Shown: positions 22,682-29,511, numbered from the stretch's first letter. The stretch is DNA of 41,332 bases from Actinopolymorpha alba DSM 45243 (GCF_000373925.1 NZ_KB892750.1:66165-107496), one strand, 5' to 3'. Translations and numbers: made by a program. The notes: generated from the sequence alone by a model not told the origin.

Positions 22682-23349
22682 CCAGGGGCTGGCCGGTACG
22701 ACTTTCCGAGGGCCCGGTCGGGCTGCGGCCGATCCGGGTTCGGGATGCTCGGGCGTGGCGTGAGGTCCGCGCCCGAAACTCCGCCTGGCTGCAGCCGTGG
22801 GAGGCGACGCCGCCCGCCGGGACCGACCCGCGACCCCGGAGCTTCGGCGCCATGGTGCGGCTGTTGCGGGCCCAGGCGCGGGCGGGTTTGTGCCTGCCGT
22901 TCGTCGTGACATACACCGAGCCGACGGGAAGGGCGGGTTCAGTCGGTGGTGTCGAGCGGTTGGTCGGGCAGTTGACGGTCAGCGGGATCACGCTGGGCTC
23001 GGCGCGCTGGGCGCAGATCGGCTACTGGATGGACCAGGCGTACGCCGGGCGCGGCATCATGCCGACCGCGGTGGCGTTGGCGACCGACCACTGCTTCTTC
23101 GTCCTCGGGCTGCACCGGATCGAGGTCAATATCCGGCCCGAGAACGCCGCCAGCCTCCGGGTCGTCGAGAAGCTCGGGTTCCGTCGGGAAGGACTCCGGC
23201 CGCGCTATCTCCATATCGACGGGGACTGGCGCGACCATCTGGCGTTCGCGCTCAATTCCGAAGAGGTACCCGAGGGACTGCTCGCCCGGTGGCGGCGGAG
23301 CCAGGCGTTCGGGCAGCAGCGGCGGGGGAGTTCTGCCTCGCCTGGATGA
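22678..23349 (+). CDS. RimJ-like GNAT N-acetyltransferase with CTG start
   Basis: 223-aa acetyltransferase similar to RimJ (ribosomal protein S5 alanine N-acetyltransferase). The N-terminal part TRGWPVRLSEGPVGLRPIRV and WLQPWEATPP is characteristic of this actinobacterial subfamily. The acetyl-CoA region is IGYWMDQAYAGRGIMPTAVA, followed by RIEVNIRPENAASLRVVEKL and GFRREG. The conserved start requires translation from CTG at 22678, overlapping the mog stop as CTGA and preceded by AGGAGG; the first in-frame ATG (22852) would delete about 58 conserved residues. The true protein substrate is unknown. Confidence 0.88.
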   Translation: MTRGWPVRLSEGPVGLRPIRVRDARAWREVRARNSAWLQPWEATPPAGTDPRPRSFGAMVRLLRAQARAGLCLPFVVTYTEPTGRAGSVGGVERLVGQLTVSGITLGSARWAQIGYWMDQAYAGRGIMPTAVALATDHCFFVLGLHRIEVNIRPENAASLRVVEKLGFRREGLRPRYLHIDGDWRDHLAFALNSEEVPEGLLARWRRSQAFGQQRRGSSASPG

Positions 23350-23507
23350 CGCATCGCCGAACTGCCCTGTATGGCACAGAACGCAGCGGCTAGATGACGT
23401 ACCGCAACATCAGGTTGACAGCCCTGATCAGGAAATCGGGTGCCGCTCTGACGACACACCGGATGACCTGCGCCATAAAGCTGTGAACCTTGCGTACTTT
23501 CGTACCC

Positions 23508-24419
23508 GTGGGTACAGGCCTGATCTACGCGGCGATCGTCGCGGCCTGGGCTGCCTACCTCGTCCCCCTGTGGCTTCGCCGGTACGACGAGGCGGCCACG
23601 GCGCGATCGATGGACCGCTTCTCGACCGCTGTGCGGGTGCTGGCGCGCCGTCCGCACGAGGGTGACGATGCCGGAGAGCAGTACGACGAGGACGTCGTGA
23701 CCGCGACCCATGATGACGGTGAGGTCGCTGGCGTTGCGCCGCGGGTCCTGCCGCGTGCTTCGGCGGCGGTGCGGCGCCGGCGGGTTCTGGTGGTGCTCCT
23801 GGCCCTCGCGACTGTTGTCGCGATGCTGGCCGCTCTCGAACTCGTTCCGTGGTGGGCGCTGGGCATCCCCGGTGGGATCGTGCTCACCTTCCTGATGATC
23901 TCCACGTCGGTCGCACGGGGCGAACGCCGGCGGGCGGTTGCTGCTCGGCGGGCCAGGCGTACGAGCGGTGTGACGGGGACCTCGCGGCAGGCGGCGCCTG
24001 CCAGGTCCGGCGCGGCTGAGTCGGGGACGGCGGGCTCGATGGCGCCGGGCTCGGCGACGGGCGACGGCGCAGGCGACGGTGCGGGCGAGGAGAAGATCAT
24101 CTGGGCGGTCCTGCCTGACCGCGACGAGGACCAGTCCTCCGACCGCGCCGGGAACGAAGAGCTGTGGGATCCGGTCGAGGTCCCGCTGCCGACGTACGTC
24201 AACAAGGCCAAGGCGACCCGCACGGTCCGCACGGTGGAGATCGGCGAACCCGGCACCTGGACGCCCGGGCACAGCGCGGAGTCGGAGCAGGAACTCGATC
24301 CGGAGGCCCCGCGGGTGCTGCTGGACGAGACGGTGGGCACCGACGCCGTGGCGAGCGACTCCTATGACGACGACGCCGCGATGCCCGAGCAGGAGCACCG
24401 CCGGGCCGTCGGCGACTGA
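23508..24419 (+). CDS. glpR: GlpR/SepX divisome membrane protein
   Basis: 303-aa membrane protein from the GTG at 23508 (an upstream TTG at 23490 is possible). It begins MGTGLIYAAIVAAWAAYLVP then LWLRRYDEA, the hallmark of the actinobacterial SepX/GlpR family. A second hydrophobic region (VLVVLLALATVVAMLAALEL, then ALGIPGGIVLTFLMIS) forms two more helices around residues 90-140. The rest is a long acidic, Gly/Ala-rich cytoplasmic tail with ELWDPVEVPLPTYVNKAKA and RTVRTVEIGEPGTW, a conserved partner-binding stretch. In Corynebacterium GlpR recruits Glp to the membrane; in Streptomyces SepX acts at division sites. Its place behind glp fits. No Shine-Dalgarno is seen; TACTTT seven bases before the GTG could be a -10 box of a leaderless mRNA. 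Confidence 0.88.
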   Translation: MGTGLIYAAIVAAWAAYLVPLWLRRYDEAATARSMDRFSTAVRVLARRPHEGDDAGEQYDEDVVTATHDDGEVAGVAPRVLPRASAAVRRRRVLVVLLALATVVAMLAALELVPWWALGIPGGIVLTFLMISTSVARGERRRAVAARRARRTSGVTGTSRQAAPARSGAAESGTAGSMAPGSATGDGAGDGAGEEKIIWAVLPDRDEDQSSDRAGNEELWDPVEVPLPTYVNKAKATRTVRTVEIGEPGTWTPGHSAESEQELDPEAPRVLLDETVGTDAVASDSYDDDAAMPEQEHRRAVGD

Positions 24420-24479
24420 ACGTCCACTGCCCTGCTGCCGGTCCCGCTTGCCCCCGTAGTTCCGTTCTCGTTGCTATTG

Positions 24480-24540
24480 GTTTTGGGCCGGGGGCACCTT
24501 TGTACGGCTCTATTGGCCAAGGGTGCCCCCGACCCAAAAC
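24480..24540. repeat. dispersed hairpin element, copy B
   Basis: Left arm 24480-24502 and right arm 24518-24540 are complementary at 21 of 23 positions, around the 15-nt loop TACGGCTCTATTGGC. The loop differs from copy A (6239-6253) at one base only. It lies 60 bp after glpR and 140 bp before the tRNA gene, so it could terminate glpR transcription. The same element follows the minus-strand gene ending at 6323. Confidence 0.8.
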
Positions 24541-24678
24541 CGGATCACCAGGAGTCCGGCAATCCGGACGGCGCCGACACGGCCGTGCACGGGCGGGCTC
24601 CGCGTCGATCTGGGCGGTCAGCGTGCTATCGTCTTCGACGGTCGGCGCCGGGTGGTTCCACGGCGGCGGCACCCATTT

Positions 24679-24752
24679 GGGGCTGTAGCGCAGTCCGGTA
24701 GCGCACCTCGTTCGCATCGAGGGGGTCAGGGGTTCAAATCCCCTCAGCTCCA
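24679..24752 (+). tRNA. tRNA-Ala (anticodon CGC)
   Basis: A complete 74-nt cloverleaf. Acceptor arms GGGGCTG and CAGCTCC pair with a G3-U70 wobble, the alanine identity element. The anticodon stem CCTCG/CGAGG encloses loop TTCGCAT with anticodon CGC, reading GCG codons. The T-arm contains GGGGTTCAAATCCCC. The discriminator base is A and CCA is not encoded. A strong terminator follows, and a decayed integrase lies behind it, so this is a probable attachment site. Confidence 0.97.
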
Positions 24753-24769
24753 CAGATCGAGCAAAAAGG

Positions 24770-24815
24770 AAAAGGGCCTCTCACCTGCTAAAACACCAGG
24801 TGAGAGGCCCTTTTT
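24770..24815 (+). terminator. rho-independent terminator after tRNA-Ala
   Basis: GGGCCTCTCACCTG (24774-24787) pairs perfectly with CAGGTGAGAGGCCC (24797-24810), with A-runs before and TTTTT after, and a 9-nt loop. It is a classic bidirectional intrinsic terminator, placed 18 nt behind the tRNA gene. Confidence 0.95.
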
Positions 24816-25008
24816 CATGAGGCTCGGTGTCCGGCTGTAGACGGCTCTAACCGGCCTTTTCCGGCTGTCTGTGCCCCATACGTGCCCCGGATCAGGTCGG
24901 GCGGAGTGCGGCGGGGACGCGGCGTTGACGGGCCTCGTACTGTCCAACCAGGAACTTGGCGTAGATCTTGAACGGCGCGCCCACCCCTGTGCCCTTCACT
25001 CGAAACAT
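24815..25008 (-). pseudogene. C-terminal remnant of a tyrosine integrase
   Basis: Minus-strand frames read GAPFKIYAKFLVGQYEARQR then PAALRPT and a stop at 24892. This resembles the VYAKCxxGQ...RRRIxxAL ending of actinobacterial tyrosine integrases. A second frame continues RGTYGAQTAGKGRLEPSTAG to a stop at 24815, like the tails some of these integrases carry. The catalytic core is missing and a frameshift separates the two parts. Position and direction (pointing at the tRNA 3' end) are those of a tRNA-integrated element. The identification rests on short motifs and is therefore tentative. Confidence 0.5.
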
Positions 25009-25073
25009 GCCGATCTCTGGGTTGCTGGTTCAGGCTCTATGGAGTCAAGACGCCGCTGACGCGGGCGCTCGCC

Positions 25074-25117
25074 GGCCGCCCTTGCGGGCGGCCCTGGGGG
25101 GCCGTCCTCGGACGGCC
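25074..25117. terminator. two tandem GC hairpins
   Basis: GGCCGCCC-TTGC-GGGCGGCC (25074-25093) and GGCCGTC-CTCG-GACGGCC (25100-25117) are neighbouring perfect stems with tetraloops and no T-run. They lie downstream of the minus-strand kinase gene and could stop its transcript. They may instead be an unrelated repeat. Confidence 0.5.
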
Positions 25118-25209
25118 AGCGTCCAGCGCGGGACTTGCACTCATCGAAGACCTCAGAGGGCTCCGCCCCGAACCCCAGACCTCACTCCGGGAGAGGAGCC
25201 CCCCACCGC

Positions 25210-25398
25210 CTAGGGTGGCGGCATGCCACGCGGGCCAGTCACCTTGGAGATCTCGGGCCGCTCTAGTCGTCTCGGAGCCGCCTCGCCATCCTTCACCAAG
25301 GCGAACCAGGCATGGTGCTCGCCAGCTTTGGCGCCGAGGACGATCATGGCGTCCGGCGCGAGCACCCGCACGGCCTCCTCGCCAGGAGCGAACAGCAC
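25210..25398 (-). CDS. possible small protein or frameshifted tail of the kinase
   Basis: A 62-codon frame starting at GTG 25398 reads LFAPGEEAVRVLAPDAMIVL then GAKAGEHHAWFALVKDGEAA and ends at 25210. Third positions are strongly G/C, so it looks coding, yet it has no ribosome site. It overlaps the last ~18 codons of the kinase frame, whose own end (Cys/Arg-rich) looks non-coding. Either it is a separate short gene, or the kinase was once longer and has suffered a frameshift near 25400. No family recognised. Confidence 0.35.
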   Translation of the reverse strand: MLFAPGEEAVRVLAPDAMIVLGAKAGEHHAWFALVKDGEAAPRRLERPEISKVTGPRGMPPP

Positions 25399-25952
25399 GG
25401 CGTAGGGCGATGGTCTGCGCCGAATCCGTCGAGGAACTCCCTGATCGCCCGCTTGGACTTGAGCACGTGCCGAGTCGCGTGTTGCCCGTGCTGGGCAATG
25501 ATCGCGAGCTCGCGTTCGAGTTTCGTGCGCCGGACCCGCCAGATGGCCGGGATCAGGCGCCATTCATCGCGCAACCGTTGCCAGGCCGAGTACTCACATC
25601 CTTCTGGTAGCTGGCCCGGCTTTCGGAAGCCGCGCAGGAACGCTCGTCCCGCGCACCGCCACCACGGCGTGGCGAGGACCACCACGGTGTCGGCGCGTTC
25701 GAGACGGAGATCGAGCGTCTCCGTGTAGTTGCCATCGGCGATCCACGCGTCACCCGCAAGGACGCGACGTTGCTTCTCGCGCCATTCGGCTTCCGACGGT
25801 TCAACCCAGCCGGGCTTCCAGAACTGGATGTCGAGATGAATGAGGGGCAAGCCGGACCTGGCCTCAAGCGCGTGTGAGAACGTGGATTTCCCGGACCCGG
25901 ACAGCCCAGTGACGATGATGCTGCGTCCTGGCTCCGCCGGGGCATCGTTCAT
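25344..25952 (-). CDS. P-loop kinase, adenylate-kinase/FlaR-like
   Basis: 202-aa small nucleotide kinase. Walker A is VTGLSGSGKST near residue 15; IHLDIQFWKPGW follows and IADGNYTETLDLRLERADTV near residues 70-90 is the characteristic centre of topology-modulation/FlaR-like proteins, followed by the RRTKLERELAI lid region. ATG 25952 is preferred over GTG 25958 because AAGGAG lies 8 nt before it. The last ~20 residues (PTPCCSLLARRPCGCSRRTP) do not look like a protein end; the neighbouring frame looks coding there. Substrate unknown. Isolated gene in the accessory region. Confidence 0.75.
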   Translation of the reverse strand: MNDAPAEPGRSIIVTGLSGSGKSTFSHALEARSGLPLIHLDIQFWKPGWVEPSEAEWREKQRRVLAGDAWIADGNYTETLDLRLERADTVVVLATPWWRCAGRAFLRGFRKPGQLPEGCEYSAWQRLRDEWRLIPAIWRVRRTKLERELAIIAQHGQHATRHVLKSKRAIREFLDGFGADHRPTPCCSLLARRPCGCSRRTP

Positions 25953-26043
25953 CGACACGACTCCTTCTCACGTTGGTCATCGTGACCCTCGGCTGACCAG
26001 AACCGCTCCAACCGTCAGGCCCGGGCGGCACCTACGACGATGC

Positions 26044-26730
26044 TCAGCGACGGGCCACAAAGACGTACTCGGAGCTGTGGTCATCGAGCGGTTCCCCGGC
26101 GAATCCGCCATAGAGAGCTTCGAGCTGCAGGCCAGCGACGTCGAGGAGACCCAGCCATTCGTTCTTCGTTGCCCACCACAGCGAACTGGTTCCGCCATCG
26201 TCCAGGGCGATGTCCACTCGGTTGTCGCCAACGCTGTAGTGGGTCGTGTGCGGCAGCGGTGCGTCGCCGTGCTGGCCGTCGATGGCGGATGCGACGTGAT
26301 GGTCAAAGGTGAAGGCGTTCCAGGCGAAGCGGCCGCCCGGCCGAAGCGATGCCGCGATCCGCTCAAAGCAGCGACGGCGGTCAGCCCAGGTGGGCAGATG
26401 CAGAAGGGACCGGCCGGGGCAGTAGATCAGGGCGGCAGCCTCATCGAGTTGGAACTCCCGCATGTCTCCTTCGCGCAGGTCAAGTTCGACCCCCACCTCA
26501 GATGCGCGGATTCGAGCCTGCGCGAGCATCGCGGGCGAAGCGTCGATCCCTATGACGCGCTTGCCCGTTGTCAGTGCGACCGGGATCGCGACCCGTCCAT
26601 CCCCAACTGCAAGCTCGACTAGTGGCCCGTCAGCATCACGGGCAAGCCCGACGTAGAACGGGACGTCAGCAGTGACGCTCTCGGTCCAGTCCGCGTATCT
26701 GTCCGCCCAGGCGTCGTACCAGTTCGACAT
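26044..26730 (-). CDS. SAM-dependent methyltransferase
   Basis: 228-aa class I methyltransferase. The start MSNWYDAWADRYADWTE is followed by the SAM-binding motif I LVELAVGDGRVAIPVAL, motif II VIGIDASPAML, LREGDMREFQLDEAAALIYC, and LRPGGRFAWNAF. The C-terminal part is beta-rich (SLWWATKNEWLGLLDVAGLQ). The start was set at the ATG at 26730, where homology begins. No neighbour suggests a substrate; it is convergent with nothing and probably monocistronic. Confidence 0.82.
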   Translation of the reverse strand: MSNWYDAWADRYADWTESVTADVPFYVGLARDADGPLVELAVGDGRVAIPVALTTGKRVIGIDASPAMLAQARIRASEVGVELDLREGDMREFQLDEAAALIYCPGRSLLHLPTWADRRRCFERIAASLRPGGRFAWNAFTFDHHVASAIDGQHGDAPLPHTTHYSVGDNRVDIALDDGGTSSLWWATKNEWLGLLDVAGLQLEALYGGFAGEPLDDHSSEYVFVARR

Positions 26731-27098
26731 GGCCCAGCAGCCTACGCACGAAGCTGGAAACCCTCGACCTGATTTCGTACGGGACCCGTTCTCGCGCACG
26801 ACCGAGCCCAGGTGATCACGACCGAGAAGGTCGATTGGCGACTGCCCCTTGCAGCTCGAGACCTTCCTCCCTCAAGGTGCTCAGCCAGCGCGAGGGGGAC
26901 TGCCCCAATCGCGGACCACCCGGAGGAGCCCATGACGAAGACCGCGACCACCTCCCAGATGCCCGACCTAGACTCGTAATGCCTCGCTCGCCCTGACCCC
27001 AGCGTGACCCCAACGACCTGCAACGCCCGACGACGCCGAGCACCTGGTCGACGACCTGCGGAGCACGGACGAGCATGTCGTGAGCACGGTGCCCGTTC
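26731..27098. other. non-coding or decayed stretch
   Basis: No frame here has a recognisable protein or consistent codon use. The right end (27003 onward) belongs to a diverged duplicate of a segment at 29384-29511. It is best read as decayed accessory DNA. Confidence 0.4.
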
Positions 27099-27128
27099 CT
27101 ACGGATAGGAAGGTCGGCGTGCCCGCCA
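27003..27128. repeat. diverged ~125-bp duplicate, copy 1
   Basis: This segment aligns over its whole length with 29384-29511: shared blocks include TGACCCCAACGA, CTGCAAC, GAGCACC, TCGACGA/TCGCCGA, CGTGA and ATGCCC-like spacing, ending TGAAGGTCG/AGGAAGGTCGG. One plus-strand frame keeps a similar peptide in both copies (pattern D-x-EH-x-V-x-DL-x-S-x-DE). It may be the end of a duplicated gene. Confidence 0.55.
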
Positions 27129-27329
27129 CGTGCTCGATCGTGCGGACCGACGCGGCGAATCTCGGTCACTCACGGTCGAGTAGCCGGCGCAGGGAGGGGG
27201 CAGCTCACCCAGGCGTACCGCCCGCGTGACGCGATCCGCCGTACGTGGCACATCTTCCAAGCTGGTTCTGCGTGCGAAGGCCAGCAACTGGAGGCACCGA
27301 CGCTCCGTCTCAGTTCCCGTCTCATTCAT
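27099..27329 (-). CDS. possible small hypothetical protein (76 aa)
   Basis: A minus-strand frame from ATG 27329, preceded by GAAGGGG, reads MNETGTETERRCLQLLAFAR then RTSLEDVPRTADRVTRAVRL. The first ~50 residues look like a plausible helical domain. The end (RRSARSSTWRARRPSYP) runs into the duplicated segment and looks random. No family recognised; possibly a truncated gene. Confidence 0.25.
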   Translation of the reverse strand: MNETGTETERRCLQLLAFARRTSLEDVPRTADRVTRAVRLGELPPPCAGYSTVSDRDSPRRSARSSTWRARRPSYP

Positions 27330-27422
27330 CCCCTTCGCTGCGGCTCGGCCTGGACTAAAGCCGTTGTGCAAAAGCGTGAGGCTCCTTACCGTGTGGGCCA
27401 ACCAACCGATGGAGGAGTCGCT

Positions 27423-27599
27423 TTGCGACCAGCCGAGTATCTCGATGGAGCAGTCGACAGCGTGGTCACCGCGCTCCGGCCGGGAACAGACCAGGACTGG
27501 CAGATCCCGGCCGGGACTCTGGACTGGACCTGCCGGGTCACTGCGGAGCATGCCGCGCACTGCATGCAGGCGTACGCGATGCAGCGCGCCAGCAGATGA
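27423..27599 (+). pseudogene. N-terminal fragment of a DinB/maleylpyruvate-isomerase-like protein
   Basis: A TTG at 27423 with GGAGGAG upstream starts LRPAEYLDGAVDSVVTALRP then DWQIPAGTLDWTCRVTAEHA. This is the opening helix pattern of mycothiol-dependent maleylpyruvate isomerase/DinB-fold proteins, whose normal length is about 200 aa or more. The frame stops after 58 codons; in another frame ADELERLLNDPPQR continues to 27636, suggesting a frameshift. The rest of the gene, including the metal-site histidines further on, is missing. Confidence 0.5.
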
Positions 27600-27676
27600 A
27601 TTAGAGCGGCTACTGAACGACCCGCCTCAGCGCTGACATTCTCCGAACGAGACACCCACAATAATGGCCCTATTCA

Positions 27677-27682
27677 TATAAT
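27677..27682 (+). promoter_or_regulatory. TATAAT -10 box
   Basis: A perfect TATAAT in an A/T-rich patch, 36 nt upstream of the ATG at 27719. No good TTGACA lies at 17 bp, so it may be a weak promoter or rely on an activator. Confidence 0.45.
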
Positions 27683-27718
27683 TCCAGCGAGGCCGAACTG
27701 ACCTACGACCAGATAGAC

Positions 27719-28009
27719 ATGCGCATAAGTACTCTGTTGTCGATGCAGAGAGCCCTATGGGGCATGGTAACCCCGGAACTGCGTGGCGTTGCGGTGTCGT
27801 GGGATCGGAATTACATCAAGGCGAGATTCCTATACGACATGGAAGACGTGGATGAGGATGTCGAGAAGATAGTCTCGGAGGTTGAGACCGAGGTTTTGGC
27901 GGACTTCGACAAAAGTCTCACCACTGAATTCCTGGCTCAGGCCACTCCAATGCCGATCGCTCTACGTGCAGATGATAGCGAATGGTGGGCATATATACGG
28001 CGGGAATGA
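27719..28009 (+). CDS. small acidic protein, possible orphan immunity protein (96 aa)
   Basis: 96-aa soluble acidic protein: MRISTLLSMQRALWGMVTPE then LRGVAVSWDRNYIKARFLYD, VDEDVEKIVSEVETEVLADF. It resembles, from memory, a family of ~100-aa proteins found among immunity genes of polymorphic toxin loci (pattern ALxGxxxPxLR...IKxxFxYDxxxxEED...ETEVxADF). No toxin gene is adjacent, so it would be an orphan. Codon use and base composition are more A/T-rich than the neighbours, which fits recent transfer. The stop is followed directly by another ATG (28010) opening a 33-codon frame. Confidence 0.6.
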   Translation: MRISTLLSMQRALWGMVTPELRGVAVSWDRNYIKARFLYDMEDVDEDVEKIVSEVETEVLADFDKSLTTEFLAQATPMPIALRADDSEWWAYIRRE

Positions 28010-28813
28010 ATGGACGAGGCGAACATTCTGGCCGACTGGGCAGATGAACTCGGTCTGTCAGGCCACCGCAGGGGCACGTCCGAACAGCACCGGCTCTCGA
28101 CGCGTGGATGAGGAGACCGTCGGCCAGCGACTACGGCTCACACCACTCGCCAAGATTTACCACTTCGGGTGCGCGTGCATTCCTGCATGAGCCTCCATGC
28201 ATGGTCCACCATCAACACGAATCGTGGACGATTCCAACGAACTCGCGCATGGTCACCATTCGGTCGGGCAGGCCCTCTTCCCGAGGGTTCTGTATGAACA
28301 CTTGACCAGGCGCAAGACGAGCTACGGTGCTGAGTCGAAACTCCACATCACCCGTGCTGTAGTAGCCGAGGAAGCGTCGCCCTCCGCCGCCGGCGCTTTA
28401 AGTGATGTTCCTCTGAAAACTCGGTGCGCTGCCTTCGAGCCTCCACCCGTCTCGTGGGTCGTCCGCACGGAAGGACGCGAGCTGTCCCGAGAGGCGCGGT
28501 GCTTGATAGGAGGCGTCAACGACCGCGCTCAACAAGCGCGCGGGGGCCCGTCCTCCTCGTTCGCCAGTCTTCGGGCGGCTATCGCCGTTACCTCGTGATG
28601 ATCTTCGATCGCCCTTGACCCGCTCCGTTCCACCCGATGATGGCTTGGGACGAGGAGGACGTGGGAAAGCGTCCGTGGGGCAGCCAGACGGCGACGACGA
28701 CACGGAGGAACGTGAGGGCGGCGTCTCGTAAAGCTGAGGACGCGGACGAGACGCGCGGTGAGCGAGCCAGCACTCCTCGTCCCTTGCGCTGGCCTTCGAA
28801 GTAAGCGAAGCCG
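28010..28813. other. 800-bp stretch without recognisable gene
   Basis: A 33-codon frame at 28010-28111 (MDEANILADWADELGLSGHR) abuts the previous stop and may be a remnant. Longer frames on both strands between 28197 and 28800 are rich in Arg/Ser/Pro and match nothing I know. No RNA-like structure stood out. Probably decayed accessory sequence. Confidence 0.4.
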
Positions 28814-29314
28814 CTAGTCCGCTTCGTTACCCCGCTGTGTCTCGCGGAAGCCTCGACTGAGGTAGTTCGGGATGGTGTGCGGATGCTCATCAGGAACAGT
28901 CCACAACCACACTCGGGTGGTTGACCTTCCCTCCGAAGAGGGTGTCTTCCAAGCCAGACGCGTCAAACGGGAGAGGAAGTCTCCGCCGATGCCGCGGCCT
29001 TGGAAGGAGGGGATCACACCGATAACAACGATGGCGACATGGCCGTTGCCCTGCCAGCCGATCTCAGCGAACCCAACAGGTTGTTCGCCGATCTTGGCTA
29101 TCCAGGTGCGGATATGCGGAGGGCTCAGTTCCCCGGCCCACCGCTCGGGCGACCACCCGCTTCGGCCGCTGTCCTCCCAGATCTCGTTGTACAGCCTGCA
29201 GATCGTGGGGGCAGCCGACGCGGACACCTCATCGAGGACAAGCTCCGGAACTTCGGGTGCGGCGCGCAATTGCTTTGGATCGGTGATCTCCAGGTAGACG
29301 CCGGTTCGGTCCAT
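28814..29314 (-). CDS. GNAT-family N-acetyltransferase
   Basis: 166-aa acetyltransferase starting at ATG 29314 (MDRTGVYLEITDPKQLRAAP). The fold signature is clear: WIAKIGEQPVGFAEIGWQG, then VAIVVIGVIPSFQGRGIGGD, where QGRGIG is the acetyl-CoA pyrophosphate loop, and HTIPNYLSRGFRETQRG near the end. No ribosome site is evident, so the start is uncertain. The substrate is unknown. Upstream (minus-strand sense) lies copy 2 of the duplicated segment. Confidence 0.8.
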   Translation of the reverse strand: MDRTGVYLEITDPKQLRAAPEVPELVLDEVSASAAPTICRLYNEIWEDSGRSGWSPERWAGELSPPHIRTWIAKIGEQPVGFAEIGWQGNGHVAIVVIGVIPSFQGRGIGGDFLSRLTRLAWKTPSSEGRSTTRVWLWTVPDEHPHTIPNYLSRGFRETQRGNEAD

Positions 29315-29383
29315 AGCCGGGCACGGTAGTGGTGGCGCGTTAGTGGTGCCACAGGATATCGCCGGCGGCCCTGAGTACCCCCA

Positions 29384-29511
29384 CGCTGACCCCAACGAGC
29401 TGCAACACCGGGCGACGATGAGCACCAGGTCGCCGACCTCCCGAGCGCCGACGAGCAGCTCGTGATCACGATGCCCATACGGATATGAAGGTCGACGCGC
29501 CCTCCGCGTGC
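29384..29511. repeat. diverged ~125-bp duplicate, copy 2
   Basis: Counterpart of 27003-27128 in the same orientation. Here the plus-strand peptide frame is stopped by a TGA near the end of the copy, so any coding function is lost. It lies upstream of the GNAT gene at 29314 and of the GNAT-like frame at 29590. Confidence 0.55.

Noticed and set aside
24679-24752. Second copy of the tRNA-Ala 3' end (attR) inside the window
   Set aside because: I looked for the CAAATCCCCTCAGCTCC segment to the right and saw no convincing copy up to 41332; the other end of the putative island may lie outside the window or be lost.
28197-28598. 133-codon plus-strand frame
   Set aside because: Some stretches look peptide-like, but there is no start signal, no motif, and an equally long frame exists on the other strand.
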